Positions 33,916 to 41,836 of a DNA stretch of 52,422 nucleotides are shown here, in pieces. The translations under genes and the position numbers were made by a program. Every line of letters starts with the position of its first letter. Positions within the stretch are counted from its first letter, which is position 1. Below the pieces are notes generated by a model. That model was not told the origin of the DNA. It searched no databases and was given only the letters and a program-made list of their open reading frames with translations. This DNA is from Clostridiales bacterium (lineage in GTDB: Bacteria > Bacillota > Clostridia > Oscillospirales > Oscillospiraceae), in assembly GCA_029268065.1 (NCBI GenBank), contig JAJUHC010000019.1, positions 1 through 52,422 on the forward strand, read 5' to 3'.

Positions 33916-34350
33916 ATGGACGTATCCATGCCCTGGGACTGTCTTGACACCTTCGGCAAACGACTTTATATAAAGGATTCAGGCCAGGCGCATCTGAGCC
34001 AGTGGCCGCTGAAAATCAGGCTTATTTCACCTGTCGCGCCTTACTTTCACAATGCCCATTTGCTGCTGGCAGCCGATTGCACCGCATTTTCATACTCTAA
34101 TTTTCATGCCGCCATATTGAGAAACAGGATTCTGATAATCGGCTGTCCGGAGCTGGACGGGGAAGCGTTTGAGGGAAGGCTTCTTGAAATCCTCAAGTGC
34201 AATGACATACAGAGCGTAGCGGTCGCGAGAATGGACGCGCCCTGCTGCAGGAAGCTCACGAACGCGGTAATAGCCGCAGTAAAGCGCTGCAGAAAAGATA
34301 TTCCCATTCAGTTTATCACCGTTTATGCCGAGGGCGAAATTGTAGACTGA
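33916..34350 (+). CDS. stand-alone C-terminal domain of the 4Fe-4S ferredoxin-like regulatory/iron-sulfur protein family
   Basis: The 144-residue protein matches, from memory of the family, the C-terminal half of anaerobe proteins that begin with two 4Fe-4S motifs. That half is recognised by SQWPLKIRLISP, LLLAADCTAFSY, IIGCPELD and ARMDAPCC. Conserved cysteines are C55, C77 and C110-C111, likely metal or cluster ligands. The N-terminal ferredoxin part is absent; a polyferredoxin is encoded 0.7 kb downstream under the same type of promoter. Biochemical function is unknown. ATG 33916 has GGAGG ten bases upstream; longer in-frame readings would cross the promoter. csoR-like follows 21 bases later. 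Confidence 0.8.
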   Translation: MDVSMPWDCLDTFGKRLYIKDSGQAHLSQWPLKIRLISPVAPYFHNAHLLLAADCTAFSYSNFHAAILRNRILIIGCPELDGEAFEGRLLEILKCNDIQSVAVARMDAPCCRKLTNAVIAAVKRCRKDIPIQFITVYAEGEIVD

Positions 34351-34371
34351 CATAACAAACGGGGGCAGACG

Positions 34372-34749
34372 ATGCAAGGAAAAAGGACTCCGAATGAACT
34401 GCGGCACAGTTCCCATCCAAGCGGTACATATGACTATAATCACGCCCGCACGCACGGAGGCTCATATCCCGCGGGGAAGCACTCGCATACGCACGAGAAT
34501 ACTCAGGCTGTTTTAAACAGGCTGTCAAAGGCAATCGGGCATCTGGGCGCGGTCCGTCGGATGGTGGAGGACGGCAGGGACTGCTCGGAGGTGCTTATAC
34601 AGCTTGCCGCGGTCCGTTCCGCCGTTAACGAAATATGCAAACTCATTTTGAAGGACCACATCGACCACTGTATCGTTGACGCCATAAAATTCGGGGATAA
34701 GGAAACAATTGACGAATTGCAGAATGCGATCAGAAAGCTGATAAAATAG
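34372..34749 (+). CDS. CsoR/RcnR-family metal-sensing repressor with His-rich tail
   Basis: The C-terminal 80 residues form the all-helical DUF156 (CsoR/RcnR/FrmR) fold. The CsoR ligand set is present: C71 in GRDCSEVL, H96 and C100 in KDHIDHC. The first 41 residues are an extra tail with seven histidines (ending GKHSHTHEN), suggesting binding of Cu, Ni, Co or Zn; such tails occur in some nickel-sensing relatives. In CsoR, metal binding releases DNA. It is the second gene of a two-gene operon whose promoter carries the shared element, consistent with autoregulation. The metal sensed and the targets are inference. Confidence 0.88.
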   Translation: MQGKRTPNELRHSSHPSGTYDYNHARTHGGSYPAGKHSHTHENTQAVLNRLSKAIGHLGAVRRMVEDGRDCSEVLIQLAAVRSAVNEICKLILKDHIDHCIVDAIKFGDKETIDELQNAIRKLIK

Positions 34750-34836
34750 CATATTTTCTTGTTTTGTCCGCAGGCTCGCGCATATTTTCTCAAATATAAA
34801 CATATTACAAAACAATAATAAGAATTTACCACAAAT

Positions 34837-34883
34837 ATATCCCCCCGGGGGGCTTGCCGCAGCCGTTTTCAACACGGTATACT
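34837..34883 (+). promoter_or_regulatory. shared element and promoter of the polyferredoxin gene (site 3)
   Basis: The element at 34837-34856 is the cleanest copy, with a perfect CCCCCCGGGGGG core. Its TTG starts TTGCCG (34854-34859), followed by an 18-base spacer and TATACT (34878-34883). Confidence 0.8.
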
Positions 34884-34923
34884 GACAGGGATGTAAGCGT
34901 GCTCATTAGCTTCTCGCGTAAAT

Positions 34924-34953
34924 ATCGCCCGCAGATTGGACGCTGCGGGCGAT
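34924..34953 (+). promoter_or_regulatory. leader hairpin of the polyferredoxin gene
   Basis: A perfect 11-bp inverted repeat (ATCGCCCGCAG at 34924-34934 with 34943-34953) is followed by GTGTTTTG. It sits inside the predicted 5' leader, so it may be an attenuator or a stabilising structure. Confidence 0.55.
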
Positions 34954-35011
34954 GTGTTTTGAAAGCCGTGTGTATTTCGCATCAAAATAAAAAAAGGGAG
35001 TTTACCGGTTC

Positions 35012-35398
35012 ATGAAAAGGTTATCAGTGAAAAAAGACGCCTCCTGCATGGCATGCCTTGAATGCCAGCGCGCCTGTTCGGAGGCTTTTTTCAAGGAATT
35101 CAGCTGTGAAAAGTCCTGTATACAAATCCTTCAGAAAGACGGCGTTTCTAAGCCGGCGGTTTGCGTTCAGTGCGGCAAATGCGCCAAAGTCTGCGAGGCA
35201 GGCGCAATAACGCAAAACCCCAAGGGCGTATACATGATAAACAAAAAGCTCTGCACGGGCTGCGGCAAATGCAAGGAAGCTTGCCCGTTCGGAGTCATAG
35301 TAAAGACTGAGGATTCCGAGACCGCGTCGAAATGCATCGCCTGCGGAATATGTGTGAAGGTCTGTCCCACATCGGTTCTTGAGATAGTTGAAAAATAG
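35012..35398 (+). CDS. 4Fe-4S polyferredoxin
   Basis: A 128-residue cytoplasmic protein with cysteine motifs for about four [4Fe-4S] clusters: CMACLECQRAC near the N-terminus with a further CEKSC, CVQCGKCAKVC, CTGCGKCKEACP and CIACGICVKVCP. Size and spacing resemble HydN/HycB-like electron-transfer subunits. It probably passes electrons between a redox enzyme and a partner; hydABC, encoded convergently 240 bases away and under the same type of promoter, is the natural candidate. It is transcribed alone. GGGAG lies 11 bases before the ATG. Confidence 0.93.
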   Translation: MKRLSVKKDASCMACLECQRACSEAFFKEFSCEKSCIQILQKDGVSKPAVCVQCGKCAKVCEAGAITQNPKGVYMINKKLCTGCGKCKEACPFGVIVKTEDSETASKCIACGICVKVCPTSVLEIVEK

Positions 35399-35486
35399 AG
35401 CCGATACATATTTCCTGCTCAAAAAGCGGATCACGCCGGTATTTAAGGCGGCTTTGGACGCAGTTTCAGAAATATAAAAACTATGA

Positions 35487-35552
35487 AGCCCGTAAGACAT
35501 TCTCCTGCCAGGCAAATTGCCTGAAAGGACATCCTCTTGCGGGCTCTTTGTA
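35487..35552 (+). terminator. nested hairpin element after the polyferredoxin gene
   Basis: Outer arms AGCCCGTAAG (35487-35496) and CTTGCGGGCT (35536-35545) pair with one G-U. Inside lies a hairpin CAGGCA/TGCCTG (35509-35514 with 35518-35523). CTTTGTATTTT follows. It is likely a terminator, but the three-way layout is more complex than needed. Confidence 0.5.
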
Positions 35553-35580
35553 TTTTCCGATGCTTGCAGCGTTGCCGCAC

Positions 35581-35610
35581 AAAAAGGCCCGGCCTGAGCC
35601 GGGCTTTTTT
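35581..35610. terminator. bidirectional terminator between polyferredoxin and hydA
   Basis: GCCCGGC (35587-35593) pairs with 35598-35604 around CTGA, flanked by an A run on the left and six T on the right. It can end transcription from both convergent units and lies 26 bases after the hydA stop. Confidence 0.85.
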
Positions 35611-35635
35611 GGCAGCCTGATTTAATTCAGACTTC

Positions 35636-37336
35636 TCATTTTCTCACTATATATTTCGTATGCAGCAGTTCGTGAGCCTTATGCTTGTTAAGATCCTCGC
35701 TGTACATTTTCTGCATGTACGGGTTCTCCTGAGAGCTGTGGACCTGGAGCATTTTATCGTTATCATACAGCCCTTTCGCGCGCGCTTTTACGGACGCGGC
35801 GTCGTCGGAAATCGGCTGCCCGCCGCCGTTTATGCAGCCTCCGCAGCAGGCCATGACCTCGACGAGATCGAAGCTTTCCTCGCCGCTTTTGATTCTCTTG
35901 ATGAGCTCTCTCGCATTTGCGAGCCCGCTTACGACAGCCAGCCGTAAGACCTTGCCGCCCACTGTAACCTCGGTGATTTTTACTCCCGAGTCAGCGCGCA
36001 AATCCTTGTACTCCGTAAAGGCTTCGCCGCCGACGGCGTCCGCCGCATACCTCAGCACCGCCTCGCTCACGCCGCCGGAGGTTCCGAAAATAACGGCGGC
36101 GCCGGACTTGAAGCCGAAGGGCATATCGAAAGCCCCTATTTCGAGTCTCCCGAAATCTATGCCGCGTTCCTTTATCATAAGCGCAAGCTCCTGGGTGGTC
36201 AGAACATAATCCACGTCCTTATTGCCATTTACCGAAAACTCCGCTCTGTCCGCCTCATACTTTTTCGCAGTGCAGGGCATTATCGAGACAACTACCAGGT
36301 CTTCGCGGGAAATCTTCATGTCCTTTGTGAGGATATCCTTGCAGAGAGCCCCGAACATCTGCTGCGGAGAACGGCAGGATGAAATATTCGGCAAAAGCTC
36401 GGGATAATACTGCTCGGCAAACTTTATCCATGCCGGGCAGCAGGACGTAAACTGGGGAAGCTTTTCGCCCTTCTCAAGGCGCGCCAGGAACTCGTTTCCC
36501 TCTTCTATTACGGTAACGTCAGCCGCGAAGCTGGTGTCGTAAACCTTGTCGAAACCCATCATGCGAAGCGCGGTCACCAGCTGCCCCGTCGTCGCCTCTC
36601 CCGGATCGAAGCCGAAGTTCTCGCCTATCGCGACCCTTACTGCTGGCGCGATCTGAACAACCACCTTTTTGCTTTTGTCATGGATGGCGTTCCATACCTC
36701 GTCTATCTGGCGTCTGGGCGTAAGCGCGCCGACCGGACAGACCTTGACGCACTGTCCGCAGTTTACGCAATCGACCTCCCCAATACCCTTATTGAAGCAG
36801 GGGGTCACAAAGGCCTTCGCGCCCCTGTTGGCAAAGTCCATCACCCCGATGGACTGTATTTCCCTGCAGACGCGGACGCAGTCGCCGCAAAGTATGCACT
36901 TTGCCGGGTCGCGGTAGATTGCGACGGATGAGAGGTCGGGTTCCGGAAACTCGTCTCTCCTTTTAAAGCGGACCTTGGATATGCCGAGCTTCTGCGCTAT
37001 CCTCTGGAGCTTGCAGTCTCCGCTTTTGGGGCAGGAGGTGCAGTTCTGGTCGTGATTCGCGAGAAGCAGCTCGATTATCATCTTGCGCATTTCCCTTATC
37101 TGCTTCGTGCTGGTCGTGACGACCATGCCGTCGCTTACCGGAGTTGAGCAGGCGGGCACGATTCCCCTGCCCTGCACCTCCACCATGCACATGCGGCAGG
37201 CGCCGTACACGCTTATTTCGGAATGGTAGCAGAAGGTGGGAAGCTCTATATGCGCCTTGCGTATGAGCTCAAGCAGATTGCGCTCATTTTCTATCGGCAC
37301 TTCGATATTGTCAATAACGGCGTATTGTGTCTTCAT
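35636..37336 (-). CDS. hydA: [FeFe] hydrogenase catalytic subunit, HydA/HndD type
   Basis: Catalytic subunit of a cytoplasmic NAD- and ferredoxin-linked hydrogenase. The N-terminal [2Fe-2S] domain has CYHSEISVYGACRMC and a later Cys; then HDQNCTSC..C (His-ligated cluster) and a two-cluster ferredoxin domain (CILCGDCVRVC, CVNCGQCVKVC). The H-cluster domain has all three motifs: L1 TSCCPAW, L2 MPCTAKKYE, L3 CCGGCINGGGQ. Trimeric relatives oxidise or make H2 with NADH and ferredoxin together (bifurcation). ATG 37336 follows GAGGTG by six bases and is preferred over the in-frame GTG at 37345. Last gene of the operon. Confidence 0.96.
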   Translation of the reverse strand: MKTQYAVIDNIEVPIENERNLLELIRKAHIELPTFCYHSEISVYGACRMCMVEVQGRGIVPACSTPVSDGMVVTTSTKQIREMRKMIIELLLANHDQNCTSCPKSGDCKLQRIAQKLGISKVRFKRRDEFPEPDLSSVAIYRDPAKCILCGDCVRVCREIQSIGVMDFANRGAKAFVTPCFNKGIGEVDCVNCGQCVKVCPVGALTPRRQIDEVWNAIHDKSKKVVVQIAPAVRVAIGENFGFDPGEATTGQLVTALRMMGFDKVYDTSFAADVTVIEEGNEFLARLEKGEKLPQFTSCCPAWIKFAEQYYPELLPNISSCRSPQQMFGALCKDILTKDMKISREDLVVVSIMPCTAKKYEADRAEFSVNGNKDVDYVLTTQELALMIKERGIDFGRLEIGAFDMPFGFKSGAAVIFGTSGGVSEAVLRYAADAVGGEAFTEYKDLRADSGVKITEVTVGGKVLRLAVVSGLANARELIKRIKSGEESFDLVEVMACCGGCINGGGQPISDDAASVKARAKGLYDNDKMLQVHSSQENPYMQKMYSEDLNKHKAHELLHTKYIVRK

Positions 37337-37346
37337 TTTATTCACC

Positions 37347-39236
37347 TCAGACGATGGCGATTGCGCCGAACTTGCAGCTTTCGGCGCAGGCGCCGCATTT
37401 GATGCACTTATCTTTGTCTATCTGATACGGTACGCCCTTGGCTCCCGTGATGGCGCCCGCGGGGCACTTCTTTGCACAGAGACCGCAGCTTTTGCACCTT
37501 CCCGGATCTATCGCATACTTGCTGAAAGCCTTGCATCTTCCGGCGGGGCAGCGCTTATCAAACACATGGGCGTTGTACTCGTCCCTGAAGTATCTTAATG
37601 TGGAGAGCACCGGGTTCGGAGCCGTCTTCCCAAGCCCGCACAGGGAGCCTATCCTGACGGTCTGGGCAAGCTGCTCAAGGAGTTCCAGCGTCTCACCCGT
37701 GGCTCTTCCTTCGATTATATCGTCAAGAAGCGCGAGCATCTGCTTCGTTCCCTCACGGCAGGGGACGCATTTTCCGCAGGATTCGTTCTGGGTGAACTGC
37801 ATGAAGAATCTCGCGATCTGCACAATGCAGGTCTGCTTATTCATTACCACAAGACCGCCGGAGCCTACCATCGCGCCGACGCTCGCCAGGTTTTCATAAT
37901 CGAGCGGCATGTCGAGATGCTCTTTCGTGAGGCAACCTCCGGACGGCCCCCCTATCTGAACGGCCTTGAAGTCCGAACCGCAGATCGTTCCGTCATCGTT
38001 TACGACCCCGCCGCCGATTTCCTCTACTATCTGCCGGAGCGTCGCGCCGAACGGGACCTCAATAAGGCCGGTGTTGGCTACATGTCCGGTAAGCGCGAAG
38101 GTCTTCGTTCCCTTGGACTTCTCGGTCCCGATCGCGGCGTAGGCGTCGGCTCCCATCTGCATGACGATGGGGACGGAGGCCAGGGTCTCGACGTTGTTTA
38201 TCACCGTGGGTTTTCCGAAGAGGCCGCTCTCCGCCGGAAACGGCGGCTTCGGGCTCGGCATGCCGCGCTTCCCTTCAATGGACGCCATAAGGGCCGTTTC
38301 CTCGCCGCACACGAAGGCTCCCGCGCCTTCCATAACCGATATATCGAAATCCTTGCCGCTGCCAAAAACGTTTTTGCCGAGGATTCCCGCGTTAAACGCG
38401 TCCTTGATGGCGATTTTTAATCTTTCAACCGCGAGCGGATACTCGGTTCGGACGTAAATAAAACCTTCCGTCGCGCCGACAGCCTTTGCCGCTATCATCA
38501 TTCCCTCAAGCACGCTGTGCGGATTGCCCTCCATCACGCAGCGGTCCATAAACGCGCCGGGGTCCCCCTCGTCGCCGTTGCAGATGATGTATTTGGTATC
38601 GTTATTCTGAATTCTTGTAAGCTCCCACTTGCGTCCGGTCGGGAACCCCGCGCCGCCTCTTCCGCGAAGCCCGGCCTTGAGCATCATGTCGCAGATTTCC
38701 TTATCGCTCATTTCGAGGAACGCCTTCCTCGCCATTTCGTACCCGCCGTTTGCGATATACTCGTCAATGTCCTGTGCGTCGATGTATCCGCAGAGCTTCA
38801 GCACCGTCCTTCTCTGCTTCTTGTAGAACGGTATATGCTCAATGTCGGAGGACGGAGCGTCTGTAATAGGCGAATGGTACATGAGCCGCTCGATAAGCTT
38901 GCCGCCGAGGATAGTCGAGTCCACAATTTCCGGGACATCGCCGGCTTTGACCTTAGTATAGAGAATGCCCTGGGGATATATCGTAACCAGCGGGCCCATC
39001 TGGCAGAAGCCCTGGCAGCCGCTTTGCGAGATTATGTAGTCGGTCTCCTCTTTTTTCAGAGTAACGGAAATGGACAGGCCTTTTTCCTTTATGTATTTTA
39101 CAAATCTGTCGTAAACGTCGAGCGAGCCGTTGGCGACGCAGCCGGTGCCGGCGCAGATGATAATCCTCGCTCTATACCTTCGCATGCACTCGTCGAATAC
39201 TTGCTTCCGCTCGGACAATGATATATGCTCAGCCAT
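37347..39236 (-). CDS. hydB: hydrogenase NADH-binding subunit, NuoF-like
   Basis: The flavoprotein subunit that binds FMN and NAD(H). An N-terminal thioredoxin-like [2Fe-2S] domain (CAGTGCVANGS, CQGFC) precedes the NuoF core with GRGGAGFPTGRKW (NADH), ICNGDEGDPGAF (FMN) and the ESCGKCVPCREG cluster site. A C-terminal ferredoxin domain carries CKSCGLCAKKCP and CIKCGACAESC. Length 629 is typical of HydB/HndC in bifurcating hydrogenases. GGAGAG precedes the start, and the gene overlaps the hydC end by eight bases. Confidence 0.96.
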   Translation of the reverse strand: MAEHISLSERKQVFDECMRRYRARIIICAGTGCVANGSLDVYDRFVKYIKEKGLSISVTLKKEETDYIISQSGCQGFCQMGPLVTIYPQGILYTKVKAGDVPEIVDSTILGGKLIERLMYHSPITDAPSSDIEHIPFYKKQRRTVLKLCGYIDAQDIDEYIANGGYEMARKAFLEMSDKEICDMMLKAGLRGRGGAGFPTGRKWELTRIQNNDTKYIICNGDEGDPGAFMDRCVMEGNPHSVLEGMMIAAKAVGATEGFIYVRTEYPLAVERLKIAIKDAFNAGILGKNVFGSGKDFDISVMEGAGAFVCGEETALMASIEGKRGMPSPKPPFPAESGLFGKPTVINNVETLASVPIVMQMGADAYAAIGTEKSKGTKTFALTGHVANTGLIEVPFGATLRQIVEEIGGGVVNDDGTICGSDFKAVQIGGPSGGCLTKEHLDMPLDYENLASVGAMVGSGGLVVMNKQTCIVQIARFFMQFTQNESCGKCVPCREGTKQMLALLDDIIEGRATGETLELLEQLAQTVRIGSLCGLGKTAPNPVLSTLRYFRDEYNAHVFDKRCPAGRCKAFSKYAIDPGRCKSCGLCAKKCPAGAITGAKGVPYQIDKDKCIKCGACAESCKFGAIAIV

Positions 39237-39726
39237 TTACGCTCTCCTCCCTTCTGATGCTTTCAAGAAGCTCCAAGGTGCTTTCGGGGGTCATAAGCCC
39301 GTGGACCTTATCGTCTATGACCACCACGGGAGCAAGCCCGCAAGCTCCGAGACATGCCACCGTTTCCAGGGTAAACATCATGTCCTTGGTCGTCTTGTTG
39401 TCCTTGTTTAGCCCCAGCTCCTTTTCAAGCGCGTTCAGAATGCCCTCGGATTTTTTTACATGGCATGCTGTCCCGTCGCAGACCTTGATGACATGCTTTC
39501 CTTTGGGCTCCAGAGTAAAGTGCGTGTAGAAGGTCGCCACGCCGTATACCGACGATGGCGATATGCCGAGGTCGGAGGAGACAAACGACATTATCTCCTC
39601 TGGCAGGTATTTATACTCAGCCTGAATATCCTGCAGAATCGGTATGAGCTTGTTTGGATTTCGTCCATACTTATCCAGTACTTCCCGAGCATAAGTATAA
39701 TTCAGCTTCGTTGTTGCCGGACCCAT
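39229..39726 (-). CDS. hydC: hydrogenase [2Fe-2S] subunit, NuoE-like
   Basis: A 165-residue thioredoxin-like [2Fe-2S] protein of the NuoE family, the small electron-relay subunit of trimeric hydrogenases. The ligands are in VCDGTACHVK and ETVACLGACGLAP, with the preceding SSVYGVATFYTHF typical of NuoE. It is the first gene of the operon, behind a copy of the shared promoter element about 100 bases from the start. Confidence 0.95.
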   Translation of the reverse strand: MGPATTKLNYTYAREVLDKYGRNPNKLIPILQDIQAEYKYLPEEIMSFVSSDLGISPSSVYGVATFYTHFTLEPKGKHVIKVCDGTACHVKKSEGILNALEKELGLNKDNKTTKDMMFTLETVACLGACGLAPVVVIDDKVHGLMTPESTLELLESIRREESVNG

Positions 39727-39834
39727 AATAATCCTCCGTAATCGTTCTGTTGATTTTTTGCTTTCAGCTTCGGCTGTTGCTCAGCGTATGAACAATTTAT
39801 ACGCCAGATATGAAAAGCAAAATCCCGCCTTATA

Positions 39835-39880
39835 AAACTATCACTCTGCAACCGTATTCGCAAGCCTCCTAAGGGGTGAT
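39835..39880 (-). promoter_or_regulatory. shared element and promoter of the hydrogenase operon (site 4)
   Basis: The element occupies 39861-39880 on the minus strand, with TTAG instead of a pure GC centre. Its TTG forms TTGCGA (39858-39863), a 17-base spacer follows, and TAGTTT (39835-39840) is a weak -10. The remaining gap 39727-40026 is leader and the terminator of the transporter operon. Confidence 0.65.
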
Positions 39881-39949
39881 TCGGCAACCAAAAACAAAAT
39901 AACAAAATATATTCCCTGTCGCCCGGAGCGGATTCTGGCATTAGCTGCC

Positions 39950-40000
39950 GAAAAATAAAACCGCCCTCCATAATGAGAAATACCACTACGGAGGTGCGGC
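39950..40000 (-). terminator. terminator of the radical SAM/FecBCD operon
   Basis: On the minus strand CCGC-A-CCTCC pairs with GGAGG-GCGG (arms around 39961-39970 and 39990-39999), followed by TTTTATTTTT. It lies 27 bases after the ATPase stop and just upstream of site 4. Confidence 0.7.
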
Positions 40001-40026
40001 GACTTATTTCAATGAATATTATGGTA

Positions 40027-40824
40027 TCAAATCTGAGCATACGAGTCGCAATTTGAGCTTATGGGAATTATGTACGGATGGCTGACGCCATCAATTACGG
40101 CATTTCCGATATGGGCTTCAATGTTGAACGCCCGTTTCAGATTGTCTTCGGTAATAACAGCATCCGTCGCGCCATAAACCTGTTCTCCCCCGTACAGAAG
40201 CAGCAACGACTTGTCGGCAAACCTCAGGGCATGCTCGGGGTAATGCGTGTTAATCACGCAAGCGACAGTCTGCGAGATTTCGCGGATAAGTTCAAGCACC
40301 CGCAGCTGATTATGACAGTCAAGGTTTGATTCCGGCTCATCTATAATCACTATTTTTGGTTCCGCAGCCAATGCTCTTGCTATCATCACCATCTGAAGCT
40401 CTCCGCCGCTGAGCATATCGCAAGGACGGTCGGCCAGCTTTGTTAAGGAGAGCTTTTTCATTATTTTTTCGGCGATGCAGTAATCCTCTTCCTTGGGTTG
40501 GCTGAAGAGACCGATGTAAGCGCTTCGTCCCAAGACAATCATTTCGCGCACGGTGCTTCCGCCGGCCCGTTTTAGCTGCGGCACATATGCAATTTGCCGC
40601 CACAGCCGTTTCGCCGGGATGCGTGAGATGTTCTGTCCGTCCAGGGTCGCGCAGCCGCTTTGCCACGGGAGCAAATTCATAATGCATTTGAGCAGGGTGG
40701 TCTTTCCCGCGCCGTTAGGACCTATCACAGCCAGTACCTGACGGCTTTCCAAGGTGAAACTGACGTTTTTCAGAATCGGCCTCTTGCCATAAGAAAAGCA
40801 GCCATTAACCACTTCAAGCCTCAA
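40027..40824 (-). CDS. ABC transporter ATPase, FecE/BtuD/HmuV type
   Basis: ATPase of a type II importer for iron chelates, heme or corrinoids. Motifs are Walker A GPNGAGKTTLL, Q-loop AYVPQ, signature MLSGGELQ, Walker B IVIIDEPESNLD and the switch His in INTHYPEHAL. Length 265 is typical. It overlaps the permease gene by 11 bases. The last 45 residues extend beyond the usual core; no function is recognised for them. Confidence 0.94.
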   Translation of the reverse strand: MRLEVVNGCFSYGKRPILKNVSFTLESRQVLAVIGPNGAGKTTLLKCIMNLLPWQSGCATLDGQNISRIPAKRLWRQIAYVPQLKRAGGSTVREMIVLGRSAYIGLFSQPKEEDYCIAEKIMKKLSLTKLADRPCDMLSGGELQMVMIARALAAEPKIVIIDEPESNLDCHNQLRVLELIREISQTVACVINTHYPEHALRFADKSLLLLYGGEQVYGATDAVITEDNLKRAFNIEAHIGNAVIDGVSHPYIIPISSNCDSYAQI

Positions 40825-41830
40825 AGCCGCTCGCCCCTCTCCTGAAGAATATACATGCGAAAAGCGGTGCCCCGATAATGGCTGTTAATATGGAAAGCGG
40901 TATTTCAGCGTTTGTGATGCTCCGGCACATAGTATCGATGGCCAGTAAATACGCCGCGCCCAGACTTATCGCGACCGGAATCGAATGTTTGTGATCCTCT
41001 CCCGACAAGGCCCTTGCGATATGCGGGACAACCAGTCCCACCCATCCGATTTCCCCGCAAAGCGAAACGCTTGTCGCGACAATGAGGGTGGAAAGCAGTA
41101 CAACGGCCCATCGCATCAGTTTTGGGTTCATCCCCAATGAAATGATTTCCTCTTCCGACAGAACAAGGATGTTGAGTCTCCAGCGCAGCAAAACAACAAC
41201 CGCCGTGGGAATGATAATCAGAGGCGCGCCCAGCATTAAATCCTCATAGTCAGCTCCGGAAAGGCTTCCCATCAGCCAGTAGGTGATTGCCGGAAGCTTG
41301 GATTGCGGATCTGCCACATATTTGACGCAGGAGACCAAGGCACTGAAAAAGGCAGATGTTATTACTCCCCCTAGCACTATCATCAAAATACTGGGTTTCC
41401 CTCTTATTGAGCTCAGCAGCCACGTGGCCCCTATTGCCACAAGCCCAAATAGCATAGCCATGCCTTGGATATATACTGTCTTGTCAAAAACAAGAATCCC
41501 CAGCGCGGCGCCGAAAGCGGCGCCGGAGGAAACCCCCAAGGTGTTCGGCGAAGCTAAAGGATTTGAAAAAACAGACTGCAAACAGGTTCCCGCAACAGAC
41601 AAGCCAGCCCCGATAATCAGAGCCAGCAGCGCCCTCGGCAAACGCACATTCAATACCACGAGCACAACGTTTGAAGCGCTCTCGACTCCGAAAGGGCTTA
41701 GTAAGGCGCGAACGACCAGCAGGGGAGATACGGTATATCTCCCCTGACACAGCGCGATCATGAATACAGCAAGAGGCACGCAAAGCAGAACAAAGCCCCG
41801 CCCGATCTTAATCCGTATTTTCTTGGCCAT
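40814..41830 (-). CDS. FecCD-family ABC permease
   Basis: The channel subunit of the same importer, 338 residues with about nine or ten transmembrane helices. Family marks are RLPRALLALIIGAGLSVAGTCLQSVFSNPLASPNTLGVSSGA and, near the C-terminus, GEIGWVGLVVPHIARALSGEDHKHSIP (given in part). Two copies form the channel. The substrate class is iron siderophore, heme, cobalamin or another metal chelate. It starts six bases after the binding-protein stop. Confidence 0.95.
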   Translation of the reverse strand: MAKKIRIKIGRGFVLLCVPLAVFMIALCQGRYTVSPLLVVRALLSPFGVESASNVVLVVLNVRLPRALLALIIGAGLSVAGTCLQSVFSNPLASPNTLGVSSGAAFGAALGILVFDKTVYIQGMAMLFGLVAIGATWLLSSIRGKPSILMIVLGGVITSAFFSALVSCVKYVADPQSKLPAITYWLMGSLSGADYEDLMLGAPLIIIPTAVVVLLRWRLNILVLSEEEIISLGMNPKLMRWAVVLLSTLIVATSVSLCGEIGWVGLVVPHIARALSGEDHKHSIPVAISLGAAYLLAIDTMCRSITNAEIPLSILTAIIGAPLFACIFFRRGASGFEA

Positions 41831-41836
41831 TCCGAT

